Source of the DNA: Symsagittifera roscoffensis
Lineage: Eukaryota; Xenacoelomorpha; Acoela; Convolutidae
Direction: 5' to 3'
Length of the DNA stretch: 64,000 nucleotides
Assembly (NCBI RefSeq): GCF_963678635.1
Contig: NC_087064.1
Coordinates: 45,615,346 to 45,679,345, forward strand
In this document: in pieces, positions 12,370 through 23,214 of the stretch
How the letters are laid out: each line of letters starts with the position of its first letter
How positions within the stretch are numbered: position 1 is the first letter of the stretch
Notes under the pieces: model-generated
Told to the model about the DNA's origin: nothing
The model's input: only the letters and a program-made list of their open reading frames with translations
Databases searched by the model: none
Program-made: the position numbers and the translations under genes

Positions 12370-12412
12370 TGTGCCATTTCACCGGATGGCACATTATTTG
12401 ATGCGTTTTGAT
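12351..12412. repeat. Near-perfect 27-bp fold-back at the family-1/family-2 junction
   Basis: Arms at 12351-12377 and 12386-12412 are inverted copies with 26 of 27 positions matching. The loop is the 8 bases TTCACCGG. The left arm is the end of the gag tail plus the first bases of the LTR, so the right arm is that same junction copied backwards. This is the product expected of template switching during reverse transcription or of repair. Confidence 0.9.
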
Positions 12413-12449
12413 GCGTCGGGGGGCACACTTGGCGCGGTCCGATTGCACC
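12370..12449 (+). mobile_element. Collapsed 5' LTR (58 bp) and candidate primer-binding site
   Basis: TGTGCC at 12370 and GGGGGGCACA ending at 12427 are the two LTR termini with almost the whole LTR missing between them, replaced by the fold-back. The next bases, CTTGGCGCGGTCCGATTGCA, occupy the place of the tRNA primer-binding site. The LTR copies at 10540 and 12060 are followed by the related ATTGGCGC. The matching tRNA cannot be named without a tRNA list for the host. Confidence 0.65.
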
Positions 12450-13279
12450 GCACCCTCCATTGATTGCAAATTTCCGAGTTAAGAGTCTTAATTCGGGTAT
12501 TTTGGTGCAAAAGAGGGTATAGAAACATTGATTAACGACTACTAATAGATTGTTATCCTTACTATATATTACTTATCTCCTATTTGGAACCGAGAAACAC
12601 CAAGCTGTCAAACCCCAAAATTTTAGATATCCGAGCTTTTCCGAACAGCAAAAAGCTTTTGCACAGTGACCTACAACATAGTTCGATTCCCCTAACTCAG
12701 GAAATCGCGCGGAAAAAGACTTAGTGATTTTTGTAATTTTCCAAATTTCGTTAATATGTTTTGAGGATCGAGTTTTTGAGTTTTTAGAGCTAGAGCGATA
12801 AAAGTTTTTGTGTTAGGAGCGTGCTAGTATAACGTGCTCGGTTGCTAGAGAGATATGTCAGAAACGCTCCAAATAGCTTCTTGAATAGAGCTAGAGACTT
12901 GAAGATGGGAAAAGGAAGGAAACGAAGGGTCCAAATTTGATAGTTTTTGGTCAAATTTTTGTTTCCAAACCAATTTTGGTCCGGTTGTTTGCATTATTCC
13001 AGTGCCGTACGGGGCTACTTGGCTCGTTTCAATTATTTTAGACACTTTCACGAAGAATTGCGGAAAAGGTCTTTCAGAACCTATATAAGTGGTAAAAAAA
13101 GGCCAATTTGACGAACGCGTTTTTGGCGATTTCTCAAAGACTAACCAACCGATCGGAATATTTTTGGTACCATAAGTCGAAATTTTTGACCACTTTTTGG
13201 ACCGCAACCATCTTGGGTTGATAATCTAAGGAAAGAAAGTTTTTTTTTTAGAATTTGTTGGTCTGGAGGGTCCAAATTT

Positions 13280-13735
13280 TAGGGAACCCTCCGAGCGGCA
13301 GAAAATTTTATAAGATCACCTTTTTATCCTACTGGGAAGGTTGACCGAGTCAGCCAAGCTAGTTTTAAGTCAGTTAAACCGTAACCCCTAGCAACCCTCC
13401 TTAATAGAAATTTTTCTACGAAACCCTCCGAAGAAGTTCAAACACCCACCCACGGAGAATTCAGCTTATTTTGACACTTTCTGAGACTAGTTGGAGACCC
13501 TCTTGAGTGAGATTTGAAAAATTTGGAATTTTGAAGGAACCATCCGAAGAAACCCTCCGGAGCGTATTAAGCCTCTTATTGAACCTCCTTAGTGAGTTTA
13601 AGGGACCCTCCGAAGTCACTTGGGTGACTAAGATACCCTCCGAAGTAACCCTCCGAAGTAAGCTAAGTGTCTTAACAACCCTCCGAAGTAAACCTCCGGA
13701 GTGACTTGAGCCCCTTAACAACCCTCCTTATTGAA
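13280..13735 (+). repeat. Dispersed CCCTCCGAAGTAA minisatellite in leader
   Basis: About a dozen copies of CCCTCC, mostly extended to ACCCTCCGAAGTAA or CCCTCCGGAG, occur at irregular spacing (for example near 13285, 13424, 13549, 13607, 13635, 13649 and 13679). Several are followed by CTT-AAC phrases, so an older unit of 30-70 bases seems to have decayed. The short ORFs across it are repeat artefacts. Confidence 0.7.
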
Positions 13736-13953
13736 AACTTAAGGGTACCTTCTGGGGCAATTTGAGCAATTAAAATATCCATTTAGAATCGGAATAAAAG
13801 GTCAACTACCAACGGGCGTGCACATGAGGATCATAGGAGCCCATTTGACCAGGAAATTCGTGATCAACTTTGGATTCTAGATCGGGTTCATCAGTAGTAC
13901 CCGAACAAATTTTTTTTTTTAGATTGTCATTGTGGTTAGGTGGTTGCCTTGAG

Positions 13954-14310
13954 CAACTTAATAGGAAAGCTCGTGCTATCCGGGAACACATAAAAGGAGA
14001 CCTCGGTGAGTGTATTAGGCAAAAATAAACTCACGTGAAAAGAAAAGTTGTTCCCTGCTCTTGTGCACTTGGGGCGGCCCGGGTGTGGGAGAGCTTTTTC
14101 ATAGACTTTAGAAACTTTCGATCAGAGATTACCATGAGCTACTTAGTAGGACATTTCGGGCAATCGCAGGACACCTAAAAGAAGACCTCGGTGAGTGTAT
14201 TAGGCAAATACACACTCACTTGAGAAGACAGTGTCCTTAGCTTTGTTCTTTTGGAGTGTTCCAATTGAGGGAAGTCTTTTTCTTTAAGACTAAGTTTTAA
14301 TTATCCGTTA
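13954..14310 (+). repeat. Direct repeat with hairpin and splice-donor-like core
   Basis: Two copies, offset 185 bases, share an identical 20-plus-base core: AGACCTCGGTGAGTGTATTA followed by GGCAAA (from 13998 and 14183). Each can form a hairpin: GTGAGT/ACTCAC (14006-14011 with 14029-14034) and GTGAGTGT/ACACTCAC (14191-14198 with 14212-14219). Flanks are also related (ACACATAAAAGGAG and ACACCTAAAAGAAG). The core contains G|GTGAGT, a good splice donor. Either tandem donors or a packaging/dimerisation structure would explain conservation. Confidence 0.65.
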
Positions 14311-14701
14311 CTGCAACCATCACTGCCCTTTTATAAAACATTGTTTAATCTTAAACGAGGCAGTGATTTGGTACGAGTGTGGCGGTAAAATTGATACTGA
14401 ACGAAAGGTCGCTGTCACCTAAAGGATATTCTTATCTGATTATCAACTGTGTTGTATGTATTGATTATTTCTTGTGAAAACTTTGTGATACTGTTACACT
14501 AGGTAATTGAGTAGAGTCGGTAAATTCTAAACACTAAGTAGGCCCTTTGTGTAGCTTAAACGGAGTCCCTTATAGTATCTCTACGAGCTCGAAAGTGTAT
14601 TTTTGATACTAGAAGACTCGAGTGAGTAGGCTTGAGAAATTTTTTTCGAATTTATTTTTGAAACTTGTGCATTGCCGTCAAAACTTTTCTTTTCACGTAG
14701 C

Positions 14702-17147
14702 ATGCAGCAGAGAGTATTGTTAGGGGCCGAACAAACGAACGGGGCAACAACTAAGATTCCCAGGCTGAGTACGGGGACTACACGAAAGTTCAAAACACGG
14801 CGTAGCCAATCCACGGTTAGCAGCATTTCCGATGTTTTTGCTGACGAATCAACAACTAAAGGTAAGGCTGGTCTTTCAGTGAGCGGAATGAAACTGAGAA
14901 GCGAGAAGAACCTCGATGGCAATCAAGGGCGAAGTGGTGAGACCGGACAGGCAAGCGAGACGCTTACGGATCCCTTCGAGGAAGGGGAACATACGCTGAT
15001 CCGACCCGACTACCACTATTACGCGGACCTGGAAGAGCCAGAAGAGGACTTTGAACGGGATGAAGTTGAGAGAACGGAGGAGGCCTCGAAGCGTTCAGTG
15101 GTCGAACCGCGAGAAGAACTATGGTTCAGGGGAATGTCCAAACCAGAGACTAAGGGTAACAAGTGGAGAAAAGAACAATCATCTCTAGTCAAGCAGAGCA
15201 AGAATGCGATGATGTCAAGTATAAGCCCGAGGGAGGAACAAACGAGTTCGAAAGCCAAGAAAAGCTGGAGTTCTTTGTATGATGAGCGCATGGCGTCACT
15301 CCAAATTGAGGTTTTATCTTCCAGTTATGAACATCCGGAGATAGCTCATTCGGATGTGCCCAAGGAAAGATAAGAGCAAGAAAGCATTGTCCAACTCGCC
15401 GACCAGGCCAATGTTTGATGGGATAACTGTAGGAGTATCCTCGACGTTCGACAGGTTGATGATGTCGATGGGCTCGCAGAAGCGCGGTGCATCATCAAGT
15501 ACCAGGCTACAACCGCTGTTGACCTCGTCTTCTCTGGGTCTAACCCCGGTATCGGGGGCGGCTGGCGGTATAATTGACATGTTTGCTGGCGTAATGACAG
15601 GCCTTGAAGAGCTGCGATAGGACATGATTAAAAGAATATATCGGGTCGAAGAGAGAGCTTACCAGGGTAAGGAGAAATTGCGAGATGAGCTAACAAACGT
15701 GAAGTCGAAGGCGAGAGTCGATCAGGCTCAATTGATTCGTAACACCAATCAATGCCTGGCAGAGATTTTGGCTGAAGCAACCAAGGAGTCAGAGGAAAGA
15801 GAGGTTAGGATGACAAGAGAGATCAAGCGACTGTTGAACGATCACGACAATACCTATGCTCATACGATGACTAGCCTGGAGAGGAGGATGGAGGTAAAAT
15901 CTGACCTGATGATGCGGAAGCTTGACGAAATCTTAAACGGGAGTAATCGGGAGGAGTGTTCCGCCTCAAGGAATCGCTCACGCCAGGCAAATGACGGGAC
16001 GTAGCACGCAGCTTTGGCGGGATCCAGCAAAGTTCGAGAACGAATTACGAACCTAAACACAGGGAGCGGCCCAGGGCAGCCCAATCGGGGCCAGGTTGGA
16101 CAAACCCGGTCCCGCCGGAAGCGGATGCCACCCCGGAGACACGATTGCCCACTGTGCCCCAAGTCAGATCAGTGCCAGATCTGACTACAGTCTCGCAGGA
16201 CACAACGATGAATGCTTCGATGTTTGAGCCTCTGGATAGATCTCTTGAAACATTCATCACAAAGCTCTCGAAGTCAACCGAGAGAGGAAAGAGGTCAAGG
16301 AGGACACTCAAAAAGCCGAATTCATACGAGGATGAGTCAGATGGCTGCATCGACACTTGGATAGAGGTGATGAAGTTGCACTTTGAAGAAAAGAATCTTT
16401 CAACGAAACAGGAATGCAGCGCATTGACAAGCAACCTAGATGGTACCGCCCTGTTGTTTAATGGTATAATGGCGAAAAGGACCAATGAACGAGACAGCGC
16501 TCGCAAAATATTCGACATCTTGCTGAATGGTTTCGGCTCTGGTGTACAAGCGCATCAAGCTATGGTGAAGTTTGAAAAGAGGCGTCAAAGAGATGACGAA
16601 TCCATAGACAAGTTCTTGGACGACCTTGAATAACTCAGAGGGAAGACCAATCTCGACGAGAGAATATCAGAGCGAAACTTGGCGATCGCTTCGAAGTTCA
16701 TGGATGGAGTAAAGAGTGATGAGCTGAAAACCATGCTGGCCACACAATTCACACTGTCGCTGGACCAGGTACCCTCGCCCGATGATTTGCGTATGAAGTC
16801 GCGCGAGTACTTGCTCATAAAACCGAGGGCGCAAAACCGTTACAGCAATTATGGCAACTACAGCGGAACAGACTTTGCCTGATGAGTTGATAGCATCAAG
16901 CCTGGAGGCACAGTTGGCCGGCCCGCTCAAGGTGGATTATGGCTTAACGGCACGGACTGCATTACAGAATGTCCAGCAGGAGCTAGCCACGAAGGAAGTT
17001 GAGCAATGGGTACGGTCGGAACTAGAAAGCACAGATCTTCGGGAAAAAACTGACCTTCTGGGGAAAACAACGAAAGAGGAGGACAAACAGGAACCCAGAA
17101 AAGCGGGACTAAAGCTAAATGTTATATCGGGTAATTATTTGGCATGA
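14702..17147 (+). pseudogene. Gag of the large Ty3/gypsy element (frameshifted)
   Basis: The first in-frame ATG is at 14702. The N-terminal part (to 15373) is a charged, Ser/Glu-rich region. Next (15354-15620, 15624-16004) comes a segment with a probable coiled coil around VEERAYQGKEKLRDEL. A capsid-like part (16145-16633, continuing past a stop to 16882) follows, with WIEVMKLHFEEKN, FEKRRQRDDESIDKFLDDLE and SERNLAIASKFMDG, the latter typical of Retrotrans_gag. The tail is 16851-17147. Breaks occur at about 15360, 15618, 16003, 16631 and 16880. No CX2CX4HX4C knuckle is visible between capsid and tail, where one is expected, suggesting a deletion near 16880. Confidence 0.75.
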
Positions 17148-18735
17148 CGAAAGATGGAAAGAAGATATTGTCCTTTATTTCGATCGCAGGACACCAAGTG
17201 GTCAAGAACTTGAGTGAACCGTCCGAGATCAAGCTGGTACATCTGGACATTTATGCGGATTACCTGGAAGAGAATCATCCCATGTTGGACTCCAGGGCAG
17301 TGCGAGCGCTGCTCACGACAGTAGGTCCAAAACTAATGAGAGAAGATGGACATTACATTGAAGTCCATGGCCCATATCCAATTCTGATGAATGTGGACGG
17401 CAATAACATCTACACGAAGGCTCACTTGACTGATGCAAGTGATCAAGTAGGCCGGATATACATTGGTCGAGAAGAGCTGAAAAAGCGACGAATCGGACAT
17501 AACGCCATGCTTGAACAGGATGCGGTTCACATAGGTTGCAAAACCGATCTGGCAGCACATGTGCTAGATTTGCAGGGCAGACAACTTACAGTAAAGGGAC
17601 TGTTAGACACGGGAGCAGTGGTCAGCGTCATGCCAGTCAGCACTTGGACTGTTATGGGCTTCGACAGGTCGGATCTGATACCGAAAAACATGGCTGCCAA
17701 TCAGGGAGGTATCTATGTGACAGGACAGACCCCGATTGTATCACTGCAGCTTGGAGGAAAACAACTTTGGGTGAGCTTCCTGGTGGTGGAAAATTTGGAC
17801 GAATCCAATCAATTCATCCTGGGGAGGGACTTCGTACGCAACTTTGATGTCACGATCGACCTCAACGACGGGTTGATCAGGATGAAAAATCATGAGAGGA
17901 AGTATGAAAAGAAACCTCTTAATAAGATCTTAATTAGCCAGGCAAAGGTGCCGATTTTTCTGGATCGAAAAGTTAGATTGAAGCCAAACCAAGCCGTAGT
18001 AGCGACGTTTAGGATAAGGAACTTGAATGAAATCAGTAATGACAGACAGGTGTGTCTGGTACCAAATCCAAACAGTAAGAGCTCGGCTGTTTTAGGAAGA
18101 GGCTTCTCACTCACTCAGAGCGGACTGTGTGTGAGTGTGTTGTTGAACACAGAAGCAACCACAGTGACAATACAGAGGGGAAAGAAACTTGGCAACGCAT
18201 TTCCTCTGAACACAGACTTTCCGAGTGTGGAGAACTTGAAAAAGTTTGATGTAACTAAATGTCCCTTGCACGCGAACCAGGAATGTATACTGAAGAGAAT
18301 AAAGGAATTGAAATCTTCCAAGAAGTTGTCTTCAATGAAGTCGGAGACAGATGATGGGTTGTCTAGTTGTTCGATTTTTCCCCAGAGACCAACAGAAACA
18401 GAGTTAGCAGCAAATAAACATGTCCTGCCCGAGATAGAACATCTGAAGGGTAAAATATCGGACAAGGAACTAGATTCGCGCAGGGCGGTGCTAAATCGGA
18501 ATGCAGACGTTATTTCAAAGCAAAAGGCCGACATAGGTTGCTGCAATGTTGTAGAACACGATATTGATATAGGAGAGGGCTCGGTTCCTCATAGGGGAGG
18601 GGCGAGGAGAATGACCCCACATAAGTCAGAAGCGTGCAGGAAAGAAATCGAGATGTCAATGGAGTACGACTTGATCGAGCCGTCGAAGTTCCGTGGGCTT
18701 GTGGCGTGGTCATGGCTAAAAAGAAAGGGGACAAC
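17144..18735 (+). pseudogene. Pol: aspartic protease and RT N-terminal region
   Basis: The longest open frame of the window (555 codons to 18811) starts without obvious need of its own ATG and is probably part of a Gag-Pol or Pol polyprotein. Residues 150-235 form a retropepsin: LLDTGAVVSVMP with the catalytic DTG at 17606-17614, and the late ILGRDF segment at 17816. After some 180 residues of linker, RT begins (VEHDIDIGEGSVPHRGGARRM, then EIEMSMEYDLIEPS). The reading frame slips near 18700-18735, where RT continues in another frame. The protease would cut the polyprotein in the particle. The active-site triplet is intact. Confidence 0.85.
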
Positions 18736-19940
18736 TCATGTTTTGTTGTGTTTTCCGCTACCTGAACGCAGTGACGATAAAAGACGCATATCCGATTCCC
18801 CGTCACGATAAGAGCCTCTCCAAGTTGGGGGACGCGAAGTTCTTCACGACGTTAGATTTGGGCTCTGCGGTCTGGCAAGTGCCACTCAGAAAGCAAGATC
18901 GGGAGAAAACGGGCTTTGCGTGCCAGCTGGGATTGTTACAGTGGAGGAGGATGCCGTTCGGCTTGTGCAACGCGACGGCCACATTCCAGCGACTGATGGC
19001 CCAGGCATTCACGAATGTAACCAATAAATACGGGAACCTCATCATGTGTTATGTCGATGATGTCGTGATCGCAACACCAAGCCTCGAGGGTGGATGAGGT
19101 GTTTACTTGCATGAAACAGGCGGGTCTGAAGTGTAAACCCTCCAAGTGTGAAATCCTCAGAGACTCAATGAAGTATCTGGGCCGCCTTGTGGATAAGCTT
19201 TGAGTAAGACCGAAGCCCAAAGCGCTCCAAGCGGTCTTGACCTGGAAGGCAGCTAAGACAGACACACAACTGATGAGCTTTTTGGGGTTTGCTAACTATT
19301 ATCGAGAGTTCATGAAAGGATATGCCGATAAGATGTACCCCATGCAGCAGTTGATAAGAAACAAGGGTAAAAAATTCACTTGGACTGATGAGGCACAAGT
19401 ATCATTTGAAAACATTAAACGCGAACTTTGCGAGGCACCGGTCCTCGGCATGCCAACCGAGAAGGGGATGTTCTTGTTAGACACGGATACATCAGTGGTT
19501 GCGATATCGGGCATACTTCACCAGGAGCAAGAGTGGAACGGGAGAACAGTTCTCCGTCCGATAGCCTATGGAAGTAAGGTCCTGAGCGATACTGAGATGA
19601 AGTACGGCGCACCAAAAGCGTAAATGTTCACGGTGATCACATTCGTGAAAAATTACAGAGCCTACTTGGGGAGTGCTCCCTTCAAGTTGCTTGTGGATAA
19701 TCGTGCTCTTGCCTGGCTGAAAACCTATTCGATGGAGCAAAATTATATTGGTCGTTGGATCGTGCTCCTGGATGGATACCACATGATCATAGAGCACCGT
19801 ACCCGTGACAAGCACCAGAATGCTGATAGCCTCAGTAAAAAGACAGAATTTTTTGCGCGACTAGAAGAGAAGCAGGCCAATCAAGCAGAAACCAAAGACA
19901 AATTTTCATTTCTAGATAAGGAGACCTACGATAAACTACC
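18736..19940 (+). pseudogene. Pol: reverse transcriptase and RNase H, frameshifted
   Basis: RT motifs are clear: FFTTLDLGSAVWQVPL, GFACQLGLLQWRRMPFGLCNA and the catalytic YVDD at 19050-19061. The frame slips near 19090, continues through the thumb (CKPSKCEILRDSMKYLG), meets TGA at 19201, and goes on in FLGFANYYREF. The RNase H domain reads LLDTDTSVVAISGILHQE, then VDNRALAWL, then HQNADSLS near 19820. A TAA at 19621-19623 sits exactly at the codon for the conserved acidic residue that follows GAPKA. RT would copy RNA to cDNA and RNase H degrade the RNA. This copy is inactive. Confidence 0.9.
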
Positions 19941-21134
19941 ACTCACCATTGGCTGGACAAGTCAGGGCATCCCATACCAGGACACCCTGAACTTCCGGTG
20001 GAGACGGCCGCTGAATTATAAGTATTGGCCAGGGGTGATCCTGTCCCGCTGGATCTGCTAGTCCAATCCAATCTGGTACAGCAAGAGCTTACCAGGCTGG
20101 GTATAAACAGCATAGCCCTACTAAAAAGGACAGTGAACGTGGCGCCGGACGTCATGCGGAAGCTCCGTGACTTGCTAGATAGAGAAGTGGATAGGCACAA
20201 TCGTGAGTGTTTGGAGACCATGCAGCGGTTGACCGGCACTGAGAGAACAGAGAAGAGGCAAGTGACAGAGAGTCGAGATGTTGAACGGGATTGCCGTTCG
20301 ATAGTGAACCAGCTGGTGAGCTCAATGCAGAAGGATGTCTTCTTGAGGACTTCGTTTACAGAAAAACTTTCATCGACCAATGTCCCTGCCACTGAAGAAG
20401 TCAGGGTCAAGTCAAAATCCAGCTTTACGAGAAAAGTACACTTTACGGATGCAAGGGAAGAGTATGAGCCGAGCTCGGATTGTTCATCCGGGGATGATAC
20501 AATGTCCGGGGAGTCAAGCACTTTCGAGCCCGTAGAGGACGACTTGTCTGGGGAGACAATGTTAGGACAACCGAGGGATAAAAAGTTGTCCGGGGAGCGG
20601 GATTCAAAGCGACCAAGGGACAGAATTTTGTCCGGGGATTCGAGAAACATCACAGACAGATTGGAACATAATGATGTGGAATCCATCGGCTCGAGTGATG
20701 ACTCGAGGCTCCAGTCCTGGGAGAACACATCTGAGACCACTTCCAACTCTAATGTTTCGGTGATTGCGATTCATTCCTTGTTGGTGGAATAGAAACAGCG
20801 CGGGCTGGACCGGGAAATGCATCAGGACCCGGACAGAGACAGATATACCTCCGATAATGCAACCAGTGTAGTGGATAATGCCGCAGATGAGCTTGAACTG
20901 ATATCATTGTCGAAACGCCCAACCAGATTACTTCCACATGGTACGGTCGTCCGTACCAACCTGGAACAATCTGTGGGGGAAGCAACACCTTCGAAGAAGA
21001 TATGGTGTGTCAAGTTGATGGATGATGCCCATGCCCCGGAGATAATAAGCGGACAATTGAACGTGGTAAAGACGTATCTGAAAGCCAGATACCGGCTGCC
21101 AGATTTCCTAAGGGCTCAAGAAATGATAGAATGA
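19941..21134 (+). pseudogene. Pol linker between RNase H and integrase, Ser/Asp-rich
   Basis: RNase H sequence ends near 19940, and a long insertion precedes integrase. One frame (20025-20792) reads 255 codons: helical and charged at first (LRDLLDREVDRHNRECLETM), then acidic with four spaced motifs MSGESS, LSGETM, LSGERD and LSGDSR at 20500-20640. A second frame (20817-21134) follows after one shift, with KKIWCVKLMDDAHAPEIISG. A linker this long between RNase H and the integrase zinc finger is atypical. Its repeated S-G-E/D motifs look like a disordered, perhaps phosphorylated or protein-binding region. No domain is recognised. Confidence 0.6.
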
Positions 21135-22420
21135 CGAGCAATCTAAACAGATGGGTCGAAAACGGAGCACCTGACAAAGGAGATTTAGAGGAGGACAACT
21201 ATAAGATCTTGAACCAATTTTATCTGAGGAGAAAAGATTTGTTGTAGCTGAACAAGGGCGGAATCGTTGCCTGTAAACGCAAGGAAGAGGACAAGGTCCT
21301 TTACAAGTATAATTCAATATTGTTACCACATTTATACCAGACCAATTTGCTCTTTCGTTCACATGATCAGATGGGACATCAAGGCGTGGAAAAAGTGTAC
21401 AACAGGATACAGAAACGATTCGAATGGCTGGTTTAAGTAAGGCTTGTGAAGAGTAGATCTCTGCATGCTTGTCGTGTCAGCAGGCGAAGGACCCCAGGAA
21501 ACTAAGGTTTCCCCTGCAGTCAATAAAGTCATCGGGATTCAACTAAGTAGATCAAATTGATCATCAGAAAATATGCGTGACAGCCACGGGCTACAACCAA
21601 GTGCTGGTAATGACCGATCATTTTACAAAATATGCAGAGGCAGCTCCCTGCATGACAGCATCAGCGGAAGAAACGTGCGATCACTTGATAAATGTGTGGA
21701 TAGCGAGGCAGGGCTGCCCCATCACATTCCAATCAGACAATGGCAAAGCATTCGTGGGTGATCTCAAGAAGGTGTTAATGAAGAGGTCACAGGTGGCACA
21801 GGCCCACTCGACCACTTATCACCCACAAACGAATGGCCTAATTGAATGCAAAATCGCACGTTGGTATCCATGTTGAGAGTTTATTGCTCACGCTACATGG
21901 ATGACTGGCATAGACACATGCGGCAAGTGATGGGCGCTTACAACAGCACAAAACATTTCAACACGGGAATAAGTCCGCATAAGATGCTAACTGGTCACGA
22001 AAAAGCTCTTCCGTTAACGTTCTTCTACCCTGAGTATGAAGGGAAGAAAACAGCACCGAAAACGTACGTACGTGATGTTATTAGAAGGCAGCAGGACCTC
22101 AATGACTTATGCAGGAGGAACACGCAACAGGCGCAAATCAGACAAAAAAGGAGATTTGATAAAAAGGACTGCAGACGCAAAAGCCTAATCGGTTGGCGAT
22201 TATGTCTGGGTGTTCCAGGAAGTTGTTCCACCAAAAAGAACAGAAGTGCACAAAAGAGGTCGTTTTTATCGATTGAGCACCGGACGAGCAGCTCATTACG
22301 AAAACATCAAACCGCACAATGCCTCATCAGAGGACTGGTGCGTTCCAGCTGATATGCAGGAGGGAGACTGTTTGATAGTGGATCCTGATTGTGAAGTGAA
22401 TGTAAGAGGTACGCGCGACA
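21135..22420 (+). pseudogene. Pol: integrase (HHCC zinc finger, DD35E core, C-terminal domain)
   Basis: The zinc-binding N-terminus reads SHDQMGHQGVEKVYNRIQ (near 21360) and, after a frame change, ACLSCQQAKDP (near 21460), giving the H-H and C-C pairs. The catalytic core has Asp at 21559 (VDQIDHQK), Asp at 21736 (FQSDNGKAF) and Glu at 21844 (NGLIE), in one frame with 35 residues between the second Asp and Glu. Frames change near 21546, 21846 and 22190. The C-terminal domain continues GDYVWVFQEVVPP from 22194. It would insert the cDNA into chromosomes. All three acidic residues remain, but stops such as TAA at 21544 kill the copy. Confidence 0.9.
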
Positions 22421-23214
22421 AAAACGACGGGAATGAGGTGGTAGATAATTGCGATCTGCCACTGGACCTGGAGTTGACCGAGCGAGTGGAGGTGGACGAC
22501 GAAACTCAACCTGATGCCGAAGAGGACTCGGACTGCCCAGAACAATTTGAAAGTGACAAAGGAGTAGAGCCTGACTTTCCCTTCACCATGGAAACACGCC
22601 AGAGCTGGAAAGGAAGGAACAAGGAAAAGTACAACCCGTATGGCGAGGATTTCGTCATAGACAGGATAGTTTTAAGCGATATGATGGAATCGCTGGTGGG
22701 AATGGATGAAGTAGCGGTGCCACAAGAGATTGATTTAGTCAATGACATGGATCAGGATTGGATCGACGATCGCTCCGAACCAGAAGTAGAGTTCGAACCA
22801 GAGGTGGAGCAGACTCATGAGCAAAAATTAACGACTTTTCTAGTAATCGAATCGCTCCATGATCTGCCGGCAGAACCTAAAGAGATGATCTTGACAATTC
22901 AGGATGTCGATGAAGACGGCATCGAATACGTCAGCCATGACAACACCGAGTCCAACTGGGTCGCTCCAGATGGCCCTCTACGCGTTCCGGAATCCAACCT
23001 CAATCTGCTCGACTTTGGAAGATTGACGGGGACGTCGATGGATTTTTTGGTCCGGGGAGTGGGGGTAGGACTCACCCACACCAAAAATCTGATCATTAAA
23101 AAGTTCAAATTGGCAAGGGAAACCGGAAAACTGGAAACGGAGGGCGAGAACGCTAAAAAACCACCTTTTGGACAAATTTTTGAATCCTTTTTTGACCATT
23201 CAAACCACTATTTG
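22421..23214 (+). pseudogene. Acidic C-terminal extension of Pol
   Basis: Continuing the integrase tail frame, about 260 residues are strongly acidic (many Asp/Glu, for example EVEFEPEVEQTHEQK). They include an integrase-tail-like phrase METRQSWKGRNKEKYNPYGE at about 22588. The stretch ends in a Lys-rich segment and leads without a stop into the macrodomain-like region. No enzyme motif is seen. It is probably a flexible spacer tethering the terminal domain to integrase. The frame is intact across 22210-23376. Confidence 0.6.

Larger units (their letters stand above)
12450..14701 (+). other. Long untranslated leader of the large element
   Basis: About 2.25 kb lies between the primer-binding site and the first in-frame ATG of gag. 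Base composition is mixed, with no conserved coding frame. A minus-strand frame at 12845-13207 has no recognisable protein character. The leader contains a CCCTCC repeat field (13280-13735) and a duplicated hairpin/splice-donor-like module (13954-14310). Such length is unusual for Ty3/gypsy leaders and may hold packaging, translation or splicing signals. Confidence 0.5.

Noticed and set aside
12845-13207. 120-codon minus frame in the leader
   Set aside because: Runs antisense through non-coding leader sequence with no motif and no conserved start. Likely chance.
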